A DNA stretch of 20,556 bases from JBDNBY01 sp039767595 (GTDB lineage Bacteria; Pseudomonadota; Alphaproteobacteria; Rhodobacterales; Rhodobacteraceae). Shown here one piece after another: positions 14,679 through 20,556 of the stretch. The notes below the pieces were generated by a model. It was not told the origin of the DNA, made no database searches, and saw only the letters and a program-made list of their open reading frames with translations. The DNA lies in the NCBI GenBank assembly GCA_039767595.1, contig JBDNBY010000093.1, forward strand, positions 1 through 20,556, written 5' to 3'. Made by a program: the position numbers and the translations under genes. How positions within the stretch are numbered: position 1 is the stretch's first letter; each line of letters begins with the position of its first letter.

Positions 14679-16009
14679 CGGTAATCCGACCGCTGTAATC
14701 CATATTTACTCATTTTTTCGTTTAATGTGCGGCGCGGCAATTGCAGTTCGTCCATCACTTGCGCGATCATTCCATTATGTTTGCGCATCGCGGCATCAAT
14801 GATCATCTTCTCAAAGGAATCCACGACATCCCGCAAGGGGCGACCGTCGGTTGTGAGTGTCGCTTGATTGTGATCTTCTTGGCCATTCAGCAATAGCGAT
14901 GAGATCGCAGCGCCATCCTCTCGGCGGGATTGTAGGACATAATGTTCTGCTAAATGAATGACTTGGCGAATATTTCCTGGCCAAGGTGCTTTCATCATTT
15001 TCGCGGCATCATCAACATTCAAAACTGGCGCCGCACAGCCATAATCAGACGCAAATTCATTACAGTAATGTTGGAACACTTGTAGCACGTCATCCTCACG
15101 TTCACGCAACGGGGGGACGCAGAGCAAATGACCCGAAATTTGAAAAAATAGATCCGACCGTAACGCCGACTTCACGCTCTCCATGCCATTTTCGGCATTA
15201 ACCACACCGATCACACGCGGCGATAATTGTGGATCACCAACTTGGATAGCACTTAACAAGCGTGCTTGTGTCGTCTCGGGCAGCGTTTCGATATCTTCAA
15301 GAACAAGGCTGCCTTCCATCGCCTCGCGCCATGCGCCGCCATCTGCGCTTGGATCCTCACCAAACAACCGGGCCATCAGCTCATTCTCGCCGTAAGCTGC
15401 ACAGCGCAGCTCGACAAACGGCTTACCAGCACGTGAGCTACTGGCATGAATTGCATGCGCACTGAGGGTTTTACCAACGCCAGTCTCCCCCAATATCAAA
15501 CACGGCACGTCAGAATGGCCGCAATCTAAAATGGCTTCCTTATGCTTGCCCAACTTATCAGAGCGACCGATCAAGCGAGATACCATTTTATCCGCCGATG
15601 TTAAATCTCGGCGCAGCTGGCGATTTTCCAGTTGCAATCTGCGTTTTTGCAACGCTTTTTTAACAATTTTTGATAGAGCATCGGGCTGAAACGGTTTTTC
15701 GACAAAATCATAGGCACCAGAGCGCATCGCCTCAACCGCCAAGGGCACATCTCCGTGCCCCGTGATCAAGATCACCGGAAGCTGTCCATCCAATGCCTGA
15801 ATTCTTTTAAGAAGTGTCACTCCGTCCATGTGGGGCATTTTAATGTCAGAGACAACTATTCCCGCAAAATCGGCATCAATTTTCGCCAATGCCTCTTCAC
15901 CAGAGGAAACGGCCTCGGCCTCATATCCGGACAACGTCAGCCACTGCGAAATAGAGTGGCGCATATCGCGTTCGTCATCAACAATCAAAATGCGTAAAAC
16001 TTTACTCAT
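14675..16009 (-). CDS. dctD: DctD-like response regulator lacking the sigma-54 contact loop
   Basis: This is the response regulator partner of DctB, expected to control C4-dicarboxylate uptake genes. The 444 residues comprise a receiver domain (1-120; acidic pair D11/D12, phospho-acceptor D55, T83, K105), an AAA+ domain (about 140-365) with Walker A GETGVGKT (174-181) and WPGNIRQ (343-349), and a Fis-type helix-turn-helix at the C-terminus (about 411-440). In ordinary DctD/NtrC proteins LFGHE is followed by a GAFTGA loop. Here LFGEDPSADGGAW runs straight into the Walker B strand, with several residues missing and no GAFTGA. Walker B reads LVLEDIE, with the usual Asp-Glu order reversed. It therefore probably does not open sigma-54 promoters. 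It lies 11 bp after dctB on the same strand. Confidence 0.85.
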   Translation of the reverse strand: MSKVLRILIVDDERDMRHSISQWLTLSGYEAEAVSSGEEALAKIDADFAGIVVSDIKMPHMDGVTLLKRIQALDGQLPVILITGHGDVPLAVEAMRSGAYDFVEKPFQPDALSKIVKKALQKRRLQLENRQLRRDLTSADKMVSRLIGRSDKLGKHKEAILDCGHSDVPCLILGETGVGKTLSAHAIHASSSRAGKPFVELRCAAYGENELMARLFGEDPSADGGAWREAMEGSLVLEDIETLPETTQARLLSAIQVGDPQLSPRVIGVVNAENGMESVKSALRSDLFFQISGHLLCVPPLREREDDVLQVFQHYCNEFASDYGCAAPVLNVDDAAKMMKAPWPGNIRQVIHLAEHYVLQSRREDGAAISSLLLNGQEDHNQATLTTDGRPLRDVVDSFEKMIIDAAMRKHNGMIAQVMDELQLPRRTLNEKMSKYGLQRSDYR

Positions 16010-16020
16010 TAAACATTCCT

Positions 16021-17766
16021 TTAGGATTTCGGGCTATACGGTAACTGTACGTCAAACTCCGCCCCGCCATGTGATAAATTCTGTGCAATCAAACGCCCAT
16101 TAAAATCTGCTATAATGCCCGAGGAAATCGCTAAGCCAAGGCCAATACCATCACCGGGGCGCTTTGTCGTGTAAAACGGTTCAAATAGGTTTTCAAAATC
16201 ATCAATGCCATGCCCATTGTCTTGAAACTTAATATGCACCGTTGAATAGCTCTCGATCACAACCGTCACTTGGGGGGAGGCAACCCCCTGCACCGCATCA
16301 CGCGCATTGCGCAATAGATTGATGAAAACTTGCTCTAACCGAACGCGATCGGCCAAGACAAGGACATCGCCACTGTCAAAGACTTCTTTATATGAAATGG
16401 AATGAGATCTGTAGTCTTGTGCAACGAGGCTAAATGCAGATGACAACGCCTGTTTCACATCCACTGGCTCAAGGGCATCTGCGCCTTTGCCTGCGTAGGA
16501 TTTTAACTGTTTGGTGATCGTAGTCATACGGTCGATCAACCCATCAAGGCGCGAAAACGCCGTCTTGGCCTCTTCCGTGCGATGCCGTTCCATCAACATA
16601 TTCGCACCAGCCATATAGGTTTTCATCGCGGCCAAGGGTTGGTTGAGTTCATGCGCAACGGCTGCAGACATTTGACCAAGAGCCGCCAACTTTGAACTTT
16701 GTTCTAAAGTTTGCTCAGCATACGCAAGAGATTCTTGGGCTTGCTTACGCTGCTCGACCTCTGATTGGAGGCGCATGTTCAGTTGCTTTAGCTCATCGGA
16801 CTCGCGAGAGATCCCAATCAATCGTGACCGAATGCGTTGATTGGAAAAAAACATAGCGAGAGAAAAGAAGCCCGTGAAAGCCAAAATACCAAAGACCCAC
16901 TCAGAGAAAATCCCAGCGCTCAATTGCCTCGATGGGATGATACGGTGCATCTCCCAACCTTGAAATCCGACTTTCACAGAGACCGAAACCTCTGACGGAG
17001 TTATCCCGAGGGCATTAATAGTTCGCCCCAAAAAGCCACGCTCACGTGAAGGGGCAACGCCATGCGCAGCCAAATCACTCTCAACATCCACCAGCCGTGT
17101 TCCGCGTAAATTCGGCTGTGTCGCAAGAACAATCGTTCCGTCCGAGCGAGACACTAAACTAGATGATTCAAACCGGCGCCATCGCGCTTCAAAAGCGTTG
17201 AGATCAACAAATATTGCAACCACGCCGACCGTTTGCCCACCGCTGCGAACTCGACGCGCAAAAGCGTATTGCTGCAAACCTTCGCTATTTTCGAAATCAA
17301 CAAACTGGGTGGATTGCGCCCGCACCGCCTTAATGAACACAGCCTCACCGCGCAATTGCCGCCCCAACTCTAAACGATTAGTGGCAGCCACAACGCGGCC
17401 GTCTTTGTCATAAAGCACAATATGCTGCGCACCCGTTTGATCGATGAGTTCAATCAAATGAGACGACGTGTTACTAAAATCACCAGAGAGCAAATCACTC
17501 GCAAGTTTCTGATCTTGCGATAAAATTTGGGGCAAAAGCCCAATGCGCTGTAGCTCGTTCTTTAGGCTGCCAGCATACACCTCGAGCTCAAGGCGCGCAC
17601 GGTCTGTCATCCTTACGACGGCTAAATCACGCTGAACATAGGCCCATATGCTCAAAACTGCCAATAATGAAATAAATACGGCTGCATAAAGGTTACGCCG
17701 CCTTTTCAAAAGGCGGCCTAGTGTTTTCAACCAATAGTGCTTTTGAGTGCCGTGTACCTGCGCCAT
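16021..17766 (-). CDS. dctB: DctB-like sensor histidine kinase
   Basis: This inner-membrane kinase is expected to sense C4-dicarboxylates and phosphorylate the regulator encoded next to it. The 581 residues have transmembrane helices at about 26-44 and 288-308, enclosing a periplasmic sensor of about 240 residues of double-PAS/dCache type (HIVLYDKDGRVVAATN, AFARRVRSGGQTVGVVAIFVDL). A coiled coil (about 320-360) links to the dimerisation helix AAVAHELNQPLAAMKTY with phospho-acceptor H372. The ATPase domain shows the N box FINLLRNARDA (481-491), G1 DNGHG (516-520) and G2 GDGIGLGLA (538-546). The order and the HELNQPL motif are typical of DctB. It begins 35 bp after purQ, and no ribosome binding site is evident. 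The dctPQM transporter is not in the window. Confidence 0.87.
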   Translation of the reverse strand: MAQVHGTQKHYWLKTLGRLLKRRRNLYAAVFISLLAVLSIWAYVQRDLAVVRMTDRARLELEVYAGSLKNELQRIGLLPQILSQDQKLASDLLSGDFSNTSSHLIELIDQTGAQHIVLYDKDGRVVAATNRLELGRQLRGEAVFIKAVRAQSTQFVDFENSEGLQQYAFARRVRSGGQTVGVVAIFVDLNAFEARWRRFESSSLVSRSDGTIVLATQPNLRGTRLVDVESDLAAHGVAPSRERGFLGRTINALGITPSEVSVSVKVGFQGWEMHRIIPSRQLSAGIFSEWVFGILAFTGFFSLAMFFSNQRIRSRLIGISRESDELKQLNMRLQSEVEQRKQAQESLAYAEQTLEQSSKLAALGQMSAAVAHELNQPLAAMKTYMAGANMLMERHRTEEAKTAFSRLDGLIDRMTTITKQLKSYAGKGADALEPVDVKQALSSAFSLVAQDYRSHSISYKEVFDSGDVLVLADRVRLEQVFINLLRNARDAVQGVASPQVTVVIESYSTVHIKFQDNGHGIDDFENLFEPFYTTKRPGDGIGLGLAISSGIIADFNGRLIAQNLSHGGAEFDVQLPYSPKS

Positions 17767-17801
17767 ATAATATGGCTACACGGCAATCGGTTTGGGTGCA
17801 A

Positions 17802-18470
17802 TCACCCTGTCACAAGAGCAGTTGCCAAATTGGCGAAAATCGGCGCACCATCATGCGAGGTGTGATGGGCACTCACTGCGCGCTCTGGATGCGGCATCAT
17901 GCCTAAAACGCGCTTATTTTCCGATAGAACACCGGCAATATTCGCGATGGACCCATTTGGATTTTCGGCATAGGTGAATGCAATGCGGTCTTGATCTTGC
18001 AAAGCGCGCAATCCATCATCGTCAATTCTGTAATTGCCGTCGTGATGGGCCACAGGAACGGTAATCGTATCCCCTGCACTATAGCTATCGGTGTAGCTAG
18101 ATGTCACGTTTTGCACATTTAGCGTCACTTGCTTGCACACGAATTTCAAACCCGCATTGCGCAGTAATGCACCTGGCAAAAGGCCAGATTCGGTTAAAAC
18201 TTGGAACCCATTGCACACCCCAAGCACATAGCCACCACGACCGGCATGGGCGATCACATCTGCCATGATGTTGGATTTTGCGGCGATCGCCCCGCATCTG
18301 AGGTAATCGCCATAGGAAAATCCACCTGGAATAGCGACAAAATCGATCCCAGATGGCAAGGTAGCATCCTTGTGCCACACCATATGCACGTCTGCGCCCG
18401 CCTGCTCGAGGGCAATTGCCATATCACGATCGCAGTTCGAGCCTGGAAAAACAATGACCGCTGCGCGCAT
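17802..18470 (-). CDS. purQ: phosphoribosylformylglycinamidine synthase, glutaminase subunit PurQ
   Basis: PurQ releases ammonia from glutamine for the fourth step of de novo purine synthesis, working in a complex with PurS and PurL. The 222-residue protein is a class I glutamine amidotransferase. The nucleophile elbow GVCNGFQ carries C86, and MMPHPER carries the catalytic H194 and E196. VIVFPGSNCDRD at the N-terminus and IPGGFSYGDYLRCGAIA are PurQ signatures. The open frame extends 53 codons further, but that stretch overlaps purS and lacks PurQ features; this ATG gives the canonical protein and begins one base after the purS stop. The separate small PurQ/PurS arrangement is the Gram-positive/alphaproteobacterial type, unlike the large fused PurL of E. 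coli. Confidence 0.96.
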   Translation of the reverse strand: MRAAVIVFPGSNCDRDMAIALEQAGADVHMVWHKDATLPSGIDFVAIPGGFSYGDYLRCGAIAAKSNIMADVIAHAGRGGYVLGVCNGFQVLTESGLLPGALLRNAGLKFVCKQVTLNVQNVTSSYTDSYSAGDTITVPVAHHDGNYRIDDDGLRALQDQDRIAFTYAENPNGSIANIAGVLSENKRVLGMMPHPERAVSAHHTSHDGAPIFANLATALVTG

Positions 18471-18471
18471 C

Positions 18472-18717
18472 TTAGGCCTCGTCCATTTCAATTGAATAGG
18501 ATTCAATAACACCGTTGACCAACAGTTTGTCGGCCGCCTCACGGGCTGTCGCTTCGGCGGCGGCGGGGTCGGTCTGCGCGATGTCGAGCTCAATGACTTT
18601 GCCTTGGCGCACGCCATCAATACCAGCAATTCCCATTGCGCCTAAAGCTTGGTGAACAGCCGCCCCTTGAGGATCAAGAACGCCGTTTTTCAACATGACA
18701 ATTACACGAACGCGCAT
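18472..18717 (-). CDS. purS: phosphoribosylformylglycinamidine synthase subunit PurS
   Basis: PurS is the small subunit bridging PurQ and PurL in the FGAM synthase complex. The 81-residue protein has the typical fold sequence: a first strand VRVIVMLKNGVLDPQG, AVHQALGAMGI, then VRQGKVIELDI and a C-terminal VIESYSIEM strand, matching the usual PurS length of about 80. A good AAAGGA ribosome binding site precedes the ATG. It sits 18 bp after purC and one base before purQ, a tight purC-purS-purQ operon. Confidence 0.95.
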   Translation of the reverse strand: MRVRVIVMLKNGVLDPQGAAVHQALGAMGIAGIDGVRQGKVIELDIAQTDPAAAEATAREAADKLLVNGVIESYSIEMDEA

Positions 18718-18735
18718 CAGTTATCCTTTCCGCCC

Positions 18736-19500
18736 TTATGGCGTGACAAGTTTCGGTTTTGGGCCAGGTGCGGCGCCATTTGGTAAAAGCTTAAGGCGAC
18801 GGGCCACTTCGGTATAGGCATCCGTCAGGCTGCCCAAGTCGCGGCGAAACACGTCTTTGTCGAGCTTTTGACCCGTTTCAATATCCCATAGCCGGCAGCT
18901 ATCTGGGCTAATTTCATCAGCAATCACAAGACGGGCATAATCGCCCTCGTAAATGCGACCAATTTCGATTTTGAAATCCGCAAGGCGAATACCGACACCA
19001 AACATGATCCCAGAGACGAAATCATTCACGCGCAGCGCCATGGCGATGATATCGTCCATCTCTTGCGCCGTCGCCCAGCCAAAGGCGGCGATATGCTCTT
19101 CGGTGACAAGCGGATCGCCCAAAGCATCGTCTTTGTAGCAAAACTCAACAATGGGGCGAGAGAGTTGAATACCCTCTTCGAGGCCCAAGCGTTTGCAAAT
19201 AGAGCCTGCCGCATAGTTGCGCACAATCACCTCAAGTGGGATAATTTCGCACGCATGCACCAATTGCTCGCGCATATTGAGACGCTTAATAAAATGCGTC
19301 GGCACACCAATAGCGCCAAGACCGTTCATGAAAAACTCAGAGAACAAATTGTTCAGTGGACCTTTGCCCTCAATGACGTCTTTTTTCTCGGCATTAAAGG
19401 CCGTGGCGTCATCTTTGAAATACTGTACGATCGTGCCGTGCTCTGGCCCTTCGTATAGGATTTTTGCTTTACCTTCGTAGATTTTCACACGACGTGCCAT
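18736..19500 (-). CDS. purC: phosphoribosylaminoimidazole-succinocarboxamide synthase
   Basis: PurC joins aspartate to CAIR with ATP to give SAICAR in purine synthesis. From this ATG the protein has 254 residues, the normal bacterial length. It opens with the family signature RRVKIYEGKAKILYEG. It also shows DDATAFNAEKKD, the substrate-site segment IPLEVIVRNYAAGS, LADFKIEIGR and the C-terminal signature DEISPDSCRLWD. The frame is open for 37 more codons upstream, but the family start is here. No good ribosome binding site precedes either start. It leads the purC-purS-purQ block and is divergent from the homocysteine methyltransferase gene across 210 bp. Confidence 0.95.
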   Translation of the reverse strand: MARRVKIYEGKAKILYEGPEHGTIVQYFKDDATAFNAEKKDVIEGKGPLNNLFSEFFMNGLGAIGVPTHFIKRLNMREQLVHACEIIPLEVIVRNYAAGSICKRLGLEEGIQLSRPIVEFCYKDDALGDPLVTEEHIAAFGWATAQEMDDIIAMALRVNDFVSGIMFGVGIRLADFKIEIGRIYEGDYARLVIADEISPDSCRLWDIETGQKLDKDVFRRDLGSLTDAYTEVARRLKLLPNGAAPGPKPKLVTP

Positions 19501-19710
19501 AGAGGGGGACACCTTATTTTGAGGGATACGCCAAAGCGAACCTGTTTTTTGCATGTCCCTACCCCAAGTTCCCTCGCGCCGCAAGGGATCATCAAGGTGC
19601 CAGTGCGACATAGACTGACTTAACTTTCATAAACATCATGAAAAATGTGAAATTTACAATCACGGCGCTCTATGTAATGCGGGCGCATGTGTAATCTCAA
19701 GGATAATAAG

Positions 19711-20556
19711 ATGTCATTTTCCCAAGCACTTGCTTCGAACGATTGGCTATTGGCGGATGGCGCCACAGGTACAAACCTCTTTGCGATGGGCCTCGAGGCT
19801 GGGGATGCGCCCGAGCTGTGGAATACCGATAAACCTGAGACGATCAAAAAGCTGTATCAACTGTCGGTCGATGCCGGCAGTGATGTGTTCTTAACCAATA
19901 GCTTTGGCGGCACGGCAGCACGGCTCAAGCTCCATAATGCGCAAAACCGCGTGGGCGAGCTTAACCGCGTTGCCGCCGAATTGGCGCGCGATGTCGCGGA
20001 CCGCGCAGATCGCAAGGTCTATGTCGCAGGATCCGTTGGGCCAACGGGCGAGCTGCTCGAACCTGTAGGCCCTCTCACGCATGAGGCGGCTGTCGAGATG
20101 TTCCATGAACAGGCCCAAGCCCTCAAAGATGGCGGCGTCGATGTCCTTTGGGTAGAAACGATTTCATCCGCCGAAGAATTCCGCGCGGCGGCAGAGGTCT
20201 TTGCTCGAGTAGACATGCCGTGGTGCGGCACGATGAGCTTTGACACCGCAGGTCGCACAATGATGGGGGTGACGGCCCCGATGCTGAGCCAAATGATCCG
20301 TGAATTGGATCACAAACCTTTGGCCTATGGCGCCAATTGCGGCACAGGCGCCTCGGATCTTGTGCGCACGCTACAAGGCTTTGATACAACTCACAGCGCC
20401 GTTATTTCCAAAGGTAACGCTGGCATTCCAAAATACGTTGATGGGCATATTTGCTATGATGGCACGCCCGACCTTATGGCTGACTATGCTGTCATGGCTT
20501 ATAATTCCGGCGCCACGTTGATTGGGGGGTGCTGCGGGACGCGTCCTGAGCATCTG
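19711..20556 (+). CDS. bmt: betaine-type homocysteine S-methyltransferase, partial
   Basis: This zinc-dependent enzyme methylates homocysteine to methionine. The 282 codons in view cover most of the expected length (about 335-340 residues), and the 3' end is outside the window. The opening LLADGATGTNLFAMGL and the segment DVFLTNSFGG are typical. The zinc ligands are C210 (GANCG) and the pair C274/C275 (GGCCGT). The ATG is preceded by AAGGA seven bases away. The call follows the usual annotation of this family in Rhodobacteraceae, with glycine betaine as donor and dimethylglycine as by-product. The alternative is that it is the homocysteine-binding part of a split cobalamin-dependent methionine synthase, a type reported in Roseobacter-group bacteria. 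The sequence alone does not separate the two. Confidence 0.82.
   Translation, partial: MSFSQALASNDWLLADGATGTNLFAMGLEAGDAPELWNTDKPETIKKLYQLSVDAGSDVFLTNSFGGTAARLKLHNAQNRVGELNRVAAELARDVADRADRKVYVAGSVGPTGELLEPVGPLTHEAAVEMFHEQAQALKDGGVDVLWVETISSAEEFRAAAEVFARVDMPWCGTMSFDTAGRTMMGVTAPMLSQMIRELDHKPLAYGANCGTGASDLVRTLQGFDTTHSAVISKGNAGIPKYVDGHICYDGTPDLMADYAVMAYNSGATLIGGCCGTRPEHL

Noticed and set aside
18471..18629. Longer PurQ with 53 extra residues
   Set aside because: The extra stretch overlaps purS in another frame, is low-complexity (PTPPPPKRQPVRRP) and lies outside the PurQ fold.
19501..19710. A SAM-responsive riboswitch upstream of the homocysteine methyltransferase
   Set aside because: I compared it from memory with SAM-II and SAM/SAH consensus features and found no match; only a small TTCAT/ATGAA inverted repeat is present. 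A covariance-model search would settle this.

Overview
The window reads as chromosomal core DNA from an alphaproteobacterium, most likely a Roseobacter-group member of the Rhodobacteraceae with fairly low GC. The main reasons are a permuted two-piece tmRNA with an ANDNRAPVAMAA tag, an alpha-type SspB, an RHH_4-type small regulator, an acryloyl-CoA reductase (AcuI), two long FAD/GcvT-type demethylases, and a DctB/DctD pair. This assignment is inferred from gene content; no marker gene was compared. I saw no insertion sequence, phage gene or CRISPR array.

Left part (1-5701, all minus strand). Three transcription blocks follow each other. AcuI (4712-5701) stands alone with a strong ribosome binding site. 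A photolyase, a cyclopropane-fatty-acyl-phospholipid synthase and a small unknown membrane protein (4644 down to 1543) overlap or nearly touch and look like one stress-related operon. A cysteine synthase (1428-400) is followed closely by the start of a DUF3772/MscS-type mechanosensitive channel that runs off the left edge.

Centre (5826-8395, plus strand). The permuted ssrA gene is followed directly by sspB, the adaptor that delivers tmRNA-tagged proteins to ClpXP, then by fumC and a very small ribbon-helix-helix protein that starts on the base after the fumC stop. Two paralogous proteins of about 805 residues (8384-10804 minus, 10949-13363 plus) come next. Both belong to the dimethylglycine/sarcosine dehydrogenase family and diverge from a shared 144-bp intergenic region.

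Right part (13436-20556). A tRNA-Leu(CAA) on the minus strand lies in front of a yqaA-dsbB pair on the plus strand. Convergent to these, purC-purS-purQ and then dctB-dctD run leftward with almost no spacing. A homocysteine S-methyltransferase of the betaine type, divergent from purC, runs off the right edge.

Functional themes are trans-translation and tag-directed proteolysis (ssrA, sspB), C1/methylamine and methionine metabolism (two demethylase-like enzymes, the homocysteine methyltransferase), DMSP/acrylate handling (acuI), C4-dicarboxylate sensing (dctBD), and purine synthesis. The most unusual single protein is the DctD-like regulator. Its AAA+ domain keeps a Walker A motif but has lost the GAFTGA loop that contacts sigma-54, and its Walker B acidic pair is in swapped order.
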